Assembly (NCBI RefSeq): GCF_000974485.1
Contig: NZ_BBOM01000012.1
Location: 1-64,000, forward strand
Source of the DNA: Streptomyces sp. NBRC 109706
GTDB taxonomy: Bacteria > Actinomycetota > Actinomycetes > Streptomycetales > Streptomycetaceae
DNA length: 64,000 nt
Direction of reading: 5' to 3'
In this document: piece by piece, positions 50,750 through 59,694 of the stretch
Numbering within the stretch: the first letter of the stretch is position 1
Layout of the letters: each line of letters begins with the position of its first letter
Program-made: the position numbers and the translations under genes
Notes under the pieces: generated by a model
Told to the model about the DNA's origin: nothing
What the model saw: only the letters and a program-made list of their open reading frames with translations
Databases searched by the model: none

Positions 50750-52006
50750 TCAGGACCGGTTCCCGTCCTCGCGTTCGAACTCGCGGCTGAGGAACAGCGC
50801 GAAGACCGGCGGATGTTGCCCCAACAGCTCAAGACGGCCGCCGTCCGCCTCGGCCAGATCCCGCGCCACGGCCAGCCCGAGCCCGGTGGAGTTCCGGCCG
50901 CTCACCGTGCGCTCGAAGACCCGCGCGCCCAACTCCGACGGCACCCCAGGACCCTCGTCCGTCACCTCGACCACCACCTGGTTGCCCGTGACCCGGACGC
51001 GCAGCGCGACCGTTCCCGCCCCGTGCATCAACGAGTTCTCCACCAGCGTCGCCAACACCTGGGCGACCGCGCCCGGCGTGCCGACCGCGCGTTGGCCCTG
51101 CTTGCCCGAGCGCACCAGGGCGCGGCCGGCGCTGCGGTAGGCCGGCCGCCACTCCTCCATCTGCTGGGCCACCACCTCGTCCAGATCGAACCCGATCGCC
51201 GAGCCGAGCAGCGCGTCCCTTGAGTTGGTCAGCAGCCGCTGCACGACATCGGTGAGCCGTTCCACCTGGGCCAGGGCGACGGTCGCCTCCTCCTTGACGA
51301 TCTCCCGGTCCTCGGTGGCGACGATCTCCTCAAGCCGCATGGAGAGCGCGGTCAGCGGCGTGCGCAGCTGATGCGAGGCATCGGCCGCCAGCCGACGCTC
51401 GGCCGTCAGCATCCGGGCGATGCGCTCCGCGCTGGTGTCCAGCACATCGGCCACCCGGTCCAGCTCCGTGACGCCGTATCTCCGATGGCGCGGGCGGGGG
51501 TCGCCGGAGCCGAGACGTTCGGCGGTCTCCGCCAGATCGGTCAACGGCGCCGAGACCCGCCGCGCCTGGCGCACCGCCAACAGCGCGGCCGCCGCGACCG
51601 CCAACAGCGAGACCACCAGGATGATCATCAGCATCCGGGCGATCTCGTCGCTGACCACGCTCCTGGGCTGCTGCACGGTCACCGTCTCGCCGTGTGTCCC
51701 GGTCTGTGACGTCTCCATCGGCGCCTCGCCGGCCGGCTCCCCGAGCCGGATGGCGGGCCGCCCCACCAGCTCGATCACCACATGCCGGTCCGCCGGTGCC
51801 GAGGCGCGCATGTCCTCCGCCGTGACCGGCTGCCCCGAGGCCAGCCGGCTCTCCACATCGGCGAGCAGCCGCGCCGCCTCTGCCTCCAGCCGATCCCGGG
51901 CGCTCGACTCGATGGTCCTGGTCTCCACGAAGAACAGGGAGACACCGAAGACGGCGATCACCACCAGGACCACCGACAGCGTGGAGTTGATCAGACGACG
52001 GCGCAC
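50750..52006 (-). CDS. two-component sensor histidine kinase
   Basis: The 418-residue kinase has a membrane helix at ~8-27, an extracytoplasmic sensor of ~95 residues, a second helix at ~124-146, a HAMP segment (~147-200), and the H-box LAADASHQLRTPLTALS with phosphoacceptor H212. The ATPase domain carries N-box LATLVENSLMHGAG, G1 DEGPGV and G2 GRNSTGLGLAVAR. GTG start at 52006. It is preceded 13 bp upstream by its response regulator gene, so the two form an operon. Confidence 0.93.
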   Translation of the reverse strand: MRRRLINSTLSVVLVVIAVFGVSLFFVETRTIESSARDRLEAEAARLLADVESRLASGQPVTAEDMRASAPADRHVVIELVGRPAIRLGEPAGEAPMETSQTGTHGETVTVQQPRSVVSDEIARMLMIILVVSLLAVAAAALLAVRQARRVSAPLTDLAETAERLGSGDPRPRHRRYGVTELDRVADVLDTSAERIARMLTAERRLAADASHQLRTPLTALSMRLEEIVATEDREIVKEEATVALAQVERLTDVVQRLLTNSRDALLGSAIGFDLDEVVAQQMEEWRPAYRSAGRALVRSGKQGQRAVGTPGAVAQVLATLVENSLMHGAGTVALRVRVTGNQVVVEVTDEGPGVPSELGARVFERTVSGRNSTGLGLAVARDLAEADGGRLELLGQHPPVFALFLSREFEREDGNRS

Positions 52007-52019
52007 GGACAGGCCCTCG

Positions 52020-52697
52020 TCAGCTCTTCTCGAAGCGGAATCCCACTCCCCGGACGGTCGCGATATAGCGCGGGTTACCCGCGTCGTCGCCGAGTTTCTT
52101 ACGGAGCCAGGAGATGTGCATGTCCAGCGTCTTGGTGGAGGACCACCAGGTGGTGTCCCAGACCTCGCGCATCAGCTGCTCCCTGGTGACCACCCGACCC
52201 GCGTCCCGCACCAGCACCCGCAGCAGGTCGAACTCCTTCGCCGTCAGATGCAGCTCGTCGTCGCCCATCCAGGCGCGGTGGGACTCCACGTCGATCCTGA
52301 TGCCGTGCACCGCGGGCGCCGGGCCCGACTCGGTGTTGCCCCGGCGCAGCAACGCCCGCACCCGGGCCAGCAGCTCGGCCAGCCGGAAGGGCTTGGTGAC
52401 ATAGTCGTCCGCGCCGGCGTCCAGGCCCACCACGGTGTCCACCTCGTCGGCGCGCGCGGTCAGCACCAGCACGGGGAGGCCGAGACCCTCGTTCCGCAGC
52501 CGGCGACAGACCTCAAGTCCGTCCATGCCCGGCAGGCCCAGATCCAGGACCACCAGATCGACATCGCCGCGCAGGCCGGCCCGCAGCGCCTCGGGGCCGT
52601 CCTCGCGCACCTCCACCTCGTATCCCTCGCGACGCAGGGCACGGGCCAGTGGCTCCGAGATGGATGCGTCGTCCTCGGCGAGCAGCACACGGGTCAT
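52020..52697 (-). CDS. OmpR-type response regulator
   Basis: The 225-residue protein has a receiver domain (MTRVLLAEDDASISEPLARA) with phosphoacceptor D52 in VVLDLGLPGMDG and the conserved K102 in YVTKPF. A winged-helix DNA-binding domain (~130-222) contains LTAKEFDLLRVLVRDAGRVV, the recognition region TKTLDMHISWLRKKLGD and the wing IATVRGVGFRFE. It is co-transcribed with the following histidine kinase gene. The stimulus and regulon are unknown. ATG start at 52697. Confidence 0.94.
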   Translation of the reverse strand: MTRVLLAEDDASISEPLARALRREGYEVEVREDGPEALRAGLRGDVDLVVLDLGLPGMDGLEVCRRLRNEGLGLPVLVLTARADEVDTVVGLDAGADDYVTKPFRLAELLARVRALLRRGNTESGPAPAVHGIRIDVESHRAWMGDDELHLTAKEFDLLRVLVRDAGRVVTREQLMREVWDTTWWSSTKTLDMHISWLRKKLGDDAGNPRYIATVRGVGFRFEKS

Positions 52698-52890
52698 GCG
52701 CTGATGGTAGACGCCCGGGCGCCCGCGCCACCGGCAGCTCCCATAGGAACTCCCGTGGGAAGGGGCCGGAACCGGCCGATCGGCCCGGAAACGTCCCGGC
52801 CCTGGGGCGTCCGGGCGTCCCGGACCTGCCGCGTCCCGGACCTGGGGCCTCCCGGCCTTGCGGCGTCCCGGCGTCCTTGTGGCGTGGGGC

Positions 52891-53376
52891 TCAGCTCGGG
52901 TCGGGCGTGCCCAGCTCGGCCCAGACCGTCTTGCCCGCCGCGTTGGGCTCGCGGACCACGCCCCAGTCCAGGCAGAGCCGTTGCACGATGAACATCCCAT
53001 GGCCGCCCGGCCGGCCGGGCCGGCGGGTGGTGCGCAGCGCGGGCGTGCCGGCGCCCCGGTCGAGGACCTCGACCCGGATCAGCTTGACGCCCCGCCCGAT
53101 CCGCAGCTCCTCGGGGCCGCCGGCGTGCAGACAGGCGTTAGTGACCAGTTCGGAGACGACCAGCAGCACATCCTCGGCGGCGGCGTACTGATCGTCGTCG
53201 GCCGCCGGCAGCCAGCCCCAGTCGTGCAGCGCCTGGCGGGTGAACTCACGGGCCCGGGAGACCACTCCAGTCGTGCCGATCAGCCGCAGCCTGCGCACCT
53301 GTCGGACTGGCTCCTCGGCGGTGACCTGGGGCTCCGCGCCATGATCACCCGCCGGGCGCGGTCGAGTCGTCCCCAT
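52891..53376 (-). CDS. SpoIIAB/RsbW-like anti-sigma serine kinase
   Basis: The 161-residue protein is a GHKL ATPase: the N-box SELVTNACLHAGG near residue 75, VEVLDRGAGTPAL, and the lid segment GGHGMFIVQRLCLDWGV. This pattern fits the anti-sigma kinases of Streptomyces. With the STAS antagonist gene (215 bp upstream, same strand) and the divergent SigB/F-type sigma gene it makes a partner-switch set, comparable to the PrsI-ArsI-SigI set of S. coelicolor. The kinase would hold the sigma factor and phosphorylate the antagonist; this is inferred. Confidence 0.85.
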   Translation of the reverse strand: MGTTRPRPAGDHGAEPQVTAEEPVRQVRRLRLIGTTGVVSRAREFTRQALHDWGWLPAADDDQYAAAEDVLLVVSELVTNACLHAGGPEELRIGRGVKLIRVEVLDRGAGTPALRTTRRPGRPGGHGMFIVQRLCLDWGVVREPNAAGKTVWAELGTPDPS

Positions 53377-53591
53377 GCACGCCCTCCCTTAGGCCTACTC
53401 CGCGCCCCGTCCCTGGGCAGCCGTTTCCTCGAACCAGCCGAGCGCCGGGTCCGTTCGGTCCGGCATTGAGTGGTCTCCTGCCCGGCCGGGCGGTACGCAC
53501 ACCCGCCCCTTCGTGGCAATCCACCAAGCAGAGATTCCAGCAGTAGTGTGACCCGCGAACGGAACGCCGTACAGCGGCCGTTTCCCGGGGC

Positions 53592-53972
53592 TCAGTCGGC
53601 CGGGAGGGCGGCCACCGCCTCGGCGAGCGTCTCGTGCACGGTGAAGACCGCGCCGGCGCCCGTTATCTCCAGAACTCGGGCGACAATCGGCGGCATTTCG
53701 GCCAGGTGAACCGAGCCGCCCTCCGCCTCCGCCTCGATACGTGTGGTGAGAAGCACATTGAGCCCGGTGGAATCACAGAACTCCAGACCGGAACAATCAA
53801 TGACAATCCGGGCACGACCAGCCGTGACACACTCACGCAACGCCGACTGAAGCCGCTCCGCGGAATGGTGATCCAACTCACCAGCGGGGGCGACAACGGC
53901 CCCTGCGCCCACTTGCCGAACATCGACCGTCAACTGACGCCGGTATGTCTCGCCCGGCAGACCACGGTCCAT
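53592..53972 (-). CDS. STAS-domain anti-sigma factor antagonist
   Basis: The 126-residue protein has a single STAS domain: VVAPAGELDHHSAERLQSAL, then IVIDCSGLEFCDSTGLNVLL, where S68 in CDSTGLN is the serine phosphorylated in SpoIIAA/RsbV-type proteins. When dephosphorylated it would bind the kinase and free the sigma factor. It starts with ATG at 53972 and its 5' region faces the sigma gene across 247 bp, which include a 7-bp inverted repeat. Confidence 0.9.
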   Translation of the reverse strand: MDRGLPGETYRRQLTVDVRQVGAGAVVAPAGELDHHSAERLQSALRECVTAGRARIVIDCSGLEFCDSTGLNVLLTTRIEAEAEGGSVHLAEMPPIVARVLEITGAGAVFTVHETLAEAVAALPAD

Positions 53973-54002
53973 GCAGCCCCCTTCTCATTGGAGCGCGTAG
54001 CT

Positions 54003-54024
54003 GGCTAAGTTCGAAACCTTAGCC
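54003..54024. promoter_or_regulatory. inverted repeat between antagonist and sigma genes
   Basis: GGCTAAG (54003-54009) and CTTAGCC (54018-54024) flank TTCGAAAC. It lies 31 bp before the STAS gene start and could be an operator. A SigB-type -10 candidate, GGGTAT at 54115-54120, for the sigma gene lies on the plus strand; its -35 is unclear. Confidence 0.5.
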
Positions 54025-54219
54025 TCTGGAAGGCCGGCGCGGCACCCCAACAGGCTCGACAATGCTCGCAATTCGGGCGGAGCAGACTTGCCATGGTCGC
54101 CGGACGACCGATAGGGGTATAAGGACACAGCATTTTCAAGACGGCTTTGGAGGCGCCGCACTCGCAGTGCACGTCATGGCTTCGGCAGCCATATGCCGAG
54201 AGACTACGGAGGACACACC

Positions 54220-55119
54220 ATGTCACCGGCCCCTCGTACCCACGAACCGCATACCGGCGCTCCCGCGAAGGACGCCGCCCCCTCGGCCGCCGCCTCTCCG
54301 GCCCCCGAGGACGTACTCGCGTCCCTGCCCGAGATCCCGCCCTTCGACGAGGTGGCCCCCAGGGACGCGCGTGAGCTGTCCAAGAGCCTCTTCGCCCGGA
54401 TGGAAGACCTCGAAGAGGGCACCCACGAGTACGCGTATGTGCGCAACACGCTGGTGGAACTCAACCTGGCGCTGGTGAAGTTCGCCGCCGCCCGGTTCCG
54501 CTCCCGCAGCGAACCCATGGAAGACATCATCCAGGTCGGCACCATTGGTCTGATCAAGGCGATCGACCGCTTCGAGGCCGACCGAGGCGTGGAGTTTCCC
54601 ACCTTCGCGATGCCGACCATCGTCGGCGAGATCAAGCGTTTCTTCCGGGACACCTCCTGGTCGGTCCGGGTGCCCCGCCGCCTCCAGGAACTGCGCCTCG
54701 ACCTGGCCAAGGCCGGCGACGAGTTGGCGCAGAAGCTGGACCGCTCACCGACCGTGGCCGAGCTGGCCACCCGACTCGGCCTCTCCGAGGACGAGATCGT
54801 GGAAGGCATGGCGGCGTCCAACGCCTACACCGCCAGCTCCCTGGACGCCCAGCCGGAAGAGGACGACGCGGAGGGCGCGCTGGCCGACCGGATCGGCTAC
54901 GAGGACCACGGCCTGGAGGGCATCGAGTACATCGAGTCCCTCAAGCCGCTGATCGCGGAACTCACACCGCGCGATCGCAAGATTCTCTCGCTCCGTTTCG
55001 TCGCGAACATGACGCAGTCCGAGATCGGTGAGGAACTGGGCATCTCCCAGATGCATGTCTCCCGGCTGCTGGCCAGAACGCTACGGAAGCTGCGGCGCGG
55101 GCTGATGGTCGAGGAATAA
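54220..55119 (+). CDS. SigB/SigF-family RNA polymerase sigma factor
   Basis: The 299-residue sigma factor has an Ala/Pro-rich N-terminal extension (~1-40), then region 2 (LVELNLALVKFAAARFRSRS, DIIQVGTIGLIKAIDRFE, EFPTFAMPTIVGEIKRFFRD), region 3 (RVPRRLQELRLDLAKAGDEL, SPTVAELATRLGLSEDEIVE) and region 4 with the helix-turn-helix MTQSEIGEELGISQMHVSRL. This matches the SigB/F/G family of Streptomyces stress and sporulation sigma factors. The ATG at 54220 follows GGAGGA. From context it is a SigI-like factor controlled by the two divergent genes. Confidence 0.93.
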   Translation: MSPAPRTHEPHTGAPAKDAAPSAAASPAPEDVLASLPEIPPFDEVAPRDARELSKSLFARMEDLEEGTHEYAYVRNTLVELNLALVKFAAARFRSRSEPMEDIIQVGTIGLIKAIDRFEADRGVEFPTFAMPTIVGEIKRFFRDTSWSVRVPRRLQELRLDLAKAGDELAQKLDRSPTVAELATRLGLSEDEIVEGMAASNAYTASSLDAQPEEDDAEGALADRIGYEDHGLEGIEYIESLKPLIAELTPRDRKILSLRFVANMTQSEIGEELGISQMHVSRLLARTLRKLRRGLMVEE

Positions 55120-55342
55120 CACCCGGCGGGCACCTCCGGCGGGGCACGGCTTCCGGCCACCCCGCCGGGCCCGCCTCGGGCACCGGCATCGGCACCGGCG
55201 TTGACATCGGCACCGGCTTCGGCAGCGGCTGGGGCGGCGACGGGGCCGAACTCCCCGAAGGCGCGGCGGCGTTGGCCGAGCGGGGCGGCGGCCCGGGGAA
55301 TTCCGTGTGCCGGAGGTCGAAGCGCCCGGCTAGGGTGCCGAT

Positions 55343-56032
55343 ATGTCACGGATACTGCTGAGCGTCAACCTGGGCCGGGCCGCGGCCGCCGCCAAGACGG
55401 ACGCGCCGGGGGGCCTCACCGGCATCGACAAGCGGCCCACCGAAGGACCCGTCGCGGTGCGTGCCCCGGGCCCGAAGGGCATCGGGGGCAGTGGCCTCGA
55501 CGGTGACGCGATCGGCGATCTCCGGCACCACGGCGGTGACGACCAGGCGGTGTACGCCTATGCCAGGGAGGACCTGGACCAGTGGGCCGCCGAGCTGGAC
55601 CGCCCGCTCACCAATGGCGTCTTCGGCGAGAACCTGACCACCTCGGGCCTGGACGTGAACGACGTACGGGTCGGTGAACGCTGGCGGATCGGCGACACCC
55701 TGCTGCTTGAGGCCACCACCCCGCGCATCCCGTGCGCCACCTTCGCCGACTGGCTGGGCGAACGGGGCTGGGTCAAGCGCTTCGCGGCCGAGGCCATGCC
55801 CGGCTCGTACTTCCGGGTGCTGCGGCCCGGGGTGGTACAGGCCGGGGACCGCATCGAGGTGACCCACCGCCCGGAGCACGAGGTGTCCGTGGCCTTCGTC
55901 TTCCGGGCGCTGCTGGGCGAGCCCGAACTGCGCCCCCGGATCGCGGCCGCCGGCTCCGCGCTCCCCGCCGACCTGTATGCCAAGGCCCGGGTCTGGGCGG
56001 ACAAGGGCGCCCCGGAGCCCAGGGACGACTGA
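55343..56032 (+). CDS. MOSC domain protein, YiiM-like
   Basis: The 229-residue protein has a MOSC domain: start MSRILLSVNLGRAAAAAKTD, LDGDAIGDLRHHGGDDQAVY near 52-71, FGENLTTSGLDVNDVRVGER near 94-113, and the conserved Cys C131 in TTPRIPCATFADWLGERG. It ends with the helical 3-alpha extension typical of YiiM. MOSC proteins bind sulfur or molybdenum cofactor; YiiM-type enzymes reduce N-hydroxylated bases with Moco. Start ATG at 55343. Confidence 0.9.
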   Translation: MSRILLSVNLGRAAAAAKTDAPGGLTGIDKRPTEGPVAVRAPGPKGIGGSGLDGDAIGDLRHHGGDDQAVYAYAREDLDQWAAELDRPLTNGVFGENLTTSGLDVNDVRVGERWRIGDTLLLEATTPRIPCATFADWLGERGWVKRFAAEAMPGSYFRVLRPGVVQAGDRIEVTHRPEHEVSVAFVFRALLGEPELRPRIAAAGSALPADLYAKARVWADKGAPEPRDD

Positions 56033-56331
56033 CACCGCGCGCCGGCGCGCGACACCCATCGGACCTGCTGCCCGGCCGGGACCGTCGTCCGGCGCCCGCG
56101 CCTGTTCGACGCGCCGTCCGAGCCGTGCCGACGCCACCGAGCAGCGCTCCCACCCCCGAACTCGGCCCTCGGCCGGGGTGACTGGCGGAGCCGTTCGGGA
56201 TCTCTCGTTCCTCATGGGACGCATTCTGCCCGCGACCACTGACAGTTACGCTATCGACGCACCCGCCGGTCCGGGTGCGTCCGGGCGGAATGTGAAGGAT
56301 GGCGATGTGATCAGGTGAGACGGAAAAGCAT

Positions 56332-56925
56332 ATGGACACGGGGCACACAATCGACAACGCTCGAAGCATGGCCCACCCCCCACCTTCATATACCCCACAC
56401 CCGGCGCACGCTCCGCCGTCAAGTGCCCCGCCGGACTCGCTCGGGCTGTTGATCGCCTTCCTGGGGGCCTGTGTCACCCTGCCCGGGCTGACGTCGCTGG
56501 CCTGGATCTCCATCAGGTTCGAGGAGGGCCACGCCGACCTCACCCTGAACGAGGTCGCCAAGCTCCTGCCCGCCGCCGAAGGGGGCACGCTGCTCGGTGG
56601 GTTGGGCCACACCTATCTGCAGTACCTCAGCCTGCCCACCGTGCTGACCGCCATCGTCGCCTCGCTCCGCGCCAGTTGGCCCAGGCACGGCGCTGCGCCC
56701 CGGCGGACAGCGCGGGTGGTCGCCATGGCCGCCTGCCTGTTCGGTCTGGTGGGGACGCTGGTGCTGGCCATCTCGCTCAACGGCCTGGGCGTGCGCGAGG
56801 GTTACTGGGTGTCGTGCGATATCGGCCCGGCCCCCTGGGTGACGGCGGCCGGCCTGGGGATCATGCTGCTGGGCGTCTGTCTCAGCACCGGCCGCTGTCC
56901 GATGGCGCCGGCGAACCAGGGCTGA
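56332..56925 (+). CDS. hypothetical membrane protein
   Basis: The 197-residue protein begins MDTGHTIDNARSMAHPPPSY and has a Pro/His-rich N-terminus. Membrane helices are at ~36-58, ~92-110, ~127-148 and ~165-183, with an acidic loop (FEEGHADLTLNEVAKLLPAA) between the first two. No known family is recognised. An internal Met at residue 13 may be the true start. It converges with hutI; a hairpin separates them. The ~300 bp before it hold no gene. Confidence 0.7.
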   Translation: MDTGHTIDNARSMAHPPPSYTPHPAHAPPSSAPPDSLGLLIAFLGACVTLPGLTSLAWISIRFEEGHADLTLNEVAKLLPAAEGGTLLGGLGHTYLQYLSLPTVLTAIVASLRASWPRHGAAPRRTARVVAMAACLFGLVGTLVLAISLNGLGVREGYWVSCDIGPAPWVTAAGLGIMLLGVCLSTGRCPMAPANQG

Positions 56926-56941
56926 TACGGGGCGGCTTCAG

Positions 56942-56973
56942 GCCGTCCCTGGCAACGTGGTTTGCCGGACGGC
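56942..56973. terminator. hairpin between the membrane protein gene and hutI
   Basis: GCCGTCC (56942-56948) pairs with GGACGGC (56967-56973), and inside it GGCAA (56951-56955) with TTGCC (56962-56966), leaving a 2-nt bulge and a short loop. It can end both convergent transcripts. Confidence 0.6.
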
Positions 56974-56983
56974 ACGGCCCTTC

Positions 56984-58153
56984 TCAGCTGATCCGCGCGC
57001 CCGCCCGCCAGACGGCGGCCACCAGGGGGACGCCCGGCCGGTACGCGAGGTGGACCGGTTCCGGCGCGTCCAGCAGCGCCAGGTCGGCGCGGCAGCCGGT
57101 CGCCAACCGCCCGATGTCCGTGCGCTCCAGCGCCGCCGCTCCTCCGGCGGTGGCGGCCCACAGGGCCTCGTCGGGGGTCATGCCCATCTCGCGGACGGCC
57201 ACGGCCAGACAGAACGGCATCGAACTGGTGAAGGACGAACCGGGGTTGCAGTCGGTGGCGATGGCGACCACAGCGCCGGCGTCCAACAGCCTTCTGGCGT
57301 CCGGGTAGGGCGCCCTGGTGGAGAACTCGCAGCCGGGCAGCAGGGTGGCCACGGTGCGCCCCTGCGCGAGGGCGTCGACATCCGCGTCGGTGAGGTGGGT
57401 GCAGTGGTCCGCCGCGGCGGCGCCGAGTTCCACCGCGAGTTGGACGCCGGGGCCGTGGCCGAGTTGGTTGGCGTGCAGGCGGGGGCGCAGGCCACGGGCC
57501 CGGCCGGCGGTGAGTACGGCGCGCGCCTGGTCGGCGTCGAAGGCGCCCTCCTCGCAGAAGGCGTCGATCCAACGGGCGTGGGGTGCGCAGGCGTCGAGCA
57601 TCGGGCCGGTCACCAGGGCGACATAGCCGGCGGGGTCGTCGGCGTACTCGGGCGGCACGATATGCGCCCCGAGGAAGGTGACCTCGGTCAGCTGTCGGGC
57701 GGCGATCCGCAGCGCACGGGCCTCGTCGGCGACGGTGAGTCCGTAGCCCGACTTGGTCTCCACCGTGGTGGTGCCCTGTCGGGCCATCTCGGCGCGGAAC
57801 AGGGCGAGCCGCCGGGCGAGTTCGGCGTCGTCGGCCTGCCGGGTGGCGGCGACCGTGGTGGCGATCCCGCCGGCGGCGTAGGGCCGCCCGGACATCCGGG
57901 CGTGGAACTCGGCGCCACGCTCGCCGGCGAAGAGCAGGTGGGAGTGGGAGTCCACGAAGCCGGGGATCACGGTGCGGCCGGTCGCGTCGATGTGACTGTC
58001 AGTGGCGGGTGCTCTACTGGATGTACCGATCCAGGCGATGCGGTCCCCTTCGATGACGAGGGCGGCGTCCTGGATCTGGCCCAGTGGTCCGATGCCGAGG
58101 GAGGGGTCGTTGGTGACCAGGGTGTTGATGTGGGTGATGGCGGTGCTGGGCAT
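56984..58153 (-). CDS. hutI: imidazolonepropionase
   Basis: HutI hydrolyses 4-imidazolone-5-propanoate to N-formimidoyl-L-glutamate, the third step of histidine breakdown. The 389-residue amidohydrolase has the metal-binding GFVDSHSHLLFAG (H70, H72), TTVETKSGYGL, FLGAHIVPPEYADDPAGYV, RLHANQLGHGPG and VAIATDCNPGSSFTSSMPFC, the last giving the metal Asp. It is the last gene of the leftward hut operon. It is separated from hutF by ~190 bp of tandem repeat-bearing DNA. Start ATG at 58153. Confidence 0.95.
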   Translation of the reverse strand: MPSTAITHINTLVTNDPSLGIGPLGQIQDAALVIEGDRIAWIGTSSRAPATDSHIDATGRTVIPGFVDSHSHLLFAGERGAEFHARMSGRPYAAGGIATTVAATRQADDAELARRLALFRAEMARQGTTTVETKSGYGLTVADEARALRIAARQLTEVTFLGAHIVPPEYADDPAGYVALVTGPMLDACAPHARWIDAFCEEGAFDADQARAVLTAGRARGLRPRLHANQLGHGPGVQLAVELGAAAADHCTHLTDADVDALAQGRTVATLLPGCEFSTRAPYPDARRLLDAGAVVAIATDCNPGSSFTSSMPFCLAVAVREMGMTPDEALWAATAGGAAALERTDIGRLATGCRADLALLDAPEPVHLAYRPGVPLVAAVWRAGARIS

Positions 58154-58231
58154 CTTCGGGTGCCTCCCGGTGCGCGTGGCTTCGGCGTGCGGCGGCGGTG
58201 TGGGGACGATCGCGCGGCTTCTCCGACGGCG

Positions 58232-58312
58232 CCGGGGGTGCCGGGGGTGGCGGGTGTGCCGGGTGTGCCGGGTGTGCCGGGTGTGGCGGGTGTGGCGGGT
58301 GTGCCGGGGGTG
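58232..58312. repeat. nine 9-bp tandem repeats between hutF and hutI
   Basis: Nine consecutive units of the form (C/G)CGGG(T/G)GTG run without interruption from 58232 to 58312. They lie between the hutF stop and the hutI start. On the minus strand the units read CACACCCGG. They are outside both genes and probably vary in copy number. Confidence 0.85.
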
Positions 58313-58341
58313 GCGGGGATTCGCCGCCGGCTCGGCGCCGG

Positions 58342-59694
58342 TCAGAGGTTGGCGTGGACACCGGCGATGGCACGGCGCAGGGCACGCGGGGTGTCGTGCA
58401 CCAGCTGGTGGCTGCCGTGGCGCACGATATGCCGCCCGCCCACCACGGTGTGCCGCACATCGGCCGCGGTGGCGGCGAAGATCACCGCCTGAACGGCGAG
58501 GCGCGGTGGCGGGCCCGAAGTGCGCACGGTGTCCAGGGAGACGGTGGCGAAGTCGGCGAGCGCGCCCACCTCCAGCCGGCCGGCCTCGGGCCAGCCCAGG
58601 GCCGCGTGCCCCTGCTCGGTGGCGGCGCGCAGCAGTTGGTCGGCGGTGAAGTGGCCCCGGACATGGCTGCGCAGGCGTTCCCCCGTCTCCAGGGCGCGTG
58701 CCTCCTCCAGGATGTCGATCACGGCATGGCTGTCGCTGCCCAGGCTCAACGGGCAGCCGGCGGCGCGCAGTTCGCCGGCGGGGCCGATGCCGTCCGCGAG
58801 ATCGCGTTCCGTGGTGGGGCAGAGGCAGGCGCCGGTTCCTGCGCCGCCGAGCAGGGCCAGGTCGCCCGGCTCCAGATGGGTCGCGTGCACGGCGGTGGTC
58901 CGTCGGGTCAACACGCCGTGGTCGGCCAGGAGTTGGGTGGGGGTGCGGCCGTGGGCCGCCTGGCACTCCTCGTTCTCCCTCGGCTGTTCGGAGAGGTGGA
59001 CGTGCAGCGGGCACTCGCGCTGGGCGGCCCAGTCGGCCACGGTGGCCAACGCCTCGGCCGGCACGGCCCGCACCGAGTGGATGGCCGCGCCGATCCGGGC
59101 CGTGTCGGTGCCGCGCAGCGCGCCGGCCCGATCCGCCCAGGCGTCCGCGGTCCGGTCGGCGAAGCGCCGCTGGGGGCGGCTCGGTGGCCGGCCGAAGCCG
59201 GCGGCCAGATAGCAGGTGTCGAGGAGGGTGATGCGGATGCCGGCGTCGGCGGCCGCCGCGATCAGGGCCTCGCCCATCGCGTTGGGGTTCCCGTAGGGCG
59301 TGCCGTCCGGCTGGTGGTGCAGATAGTGGAACTCGCCCACGCAGGTGATGCCGGCCAGGGCCATCTCGGCGTACACGGCGCGGGCCAGCGCGTGGTAGCC
59401 GTCGGGGTCGAGCAGGGAGGAGAGTTCGTACATGGCGTTGCGCCAGGTCCAGAAGGTGCCGGCGCCGACCTGGGCGCTGCCCCGCAGGGCGCGGTGGAAG
59501 GCGTGGCTGTGCACGTTGGCGAGGCCGGGGATGGTGAGCCCGCGCAGCGAGACGGCGCCGACGGGCGGCGTCGGCACCCCGGGGCGCACCTCGGTGATGG
59601 TGCCGTCGACGGCGGTGGCGATCACCACGCCCGGCTCCACCACGCCGCCGAGCGTGGCGTGTTCGGCCCAGTACGTCTGTGCGGTCAGCGACAT
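58342..59694 (-). CDS. hutF: formimidoylglutamate deiminase
   Basis: HutF removes ammonia from N-formimidoyl-L-glutamate to give N-formyl-L-glutamate. The 450-residue amidohydrolase has GLANVHSHAFHRALRG (H62, H64), TFWTWRNAMYEL, CVGEFHYLHHQPDGTPY, LHVHLSEQPRENEEC and PLSLGSDSHAVIDILEEAR, which match this deiminase. The ATG at 59694 overlaps the end of the upstream M20 hydrolase gene by 10 bp. It shows that this organism degrades histidine by the formylglutamate route, not the direct formiminoglutamase route. Confidence 0.94.
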   Translation of the reverse strand: MSLTAQTYWAEHATLGGVVEPGVVIATAVDGTITEVRPGVPTPPVGAVSLRGLTIPGLANVHSHAFHRALRGSAQVGAGTFWTWRNAMYELSSLLDPDGYHALARAVYAEMALAGITCVGEFHYLHHQPDGTPYGNPNAMGEALIAAAADAGIRITLLDTCYLAAGFGRPPSRPQRRFADRTADAWADRAGALRGTDTARIGAAIHSVRAVPAEALATVADWAAQRECPLHVHLSEQPRENEECQAAHGRTPTQLLADHGVLTRRTTAVHATHLEPGDLALLGGAGTGACLCPTTERDLADGIGPAGELRAAGCPLSLGSDSHAVIDILEEARALETGERLRSHVRGHFTADQLLRAATEQGHAALGWPEAGRLEVGALADFATVSLDTVRTSGPPPRLAVQAVIFAATAADVRHTVVGGRHIVRHGSHQLVHDTPRALRRAIAGVHANL

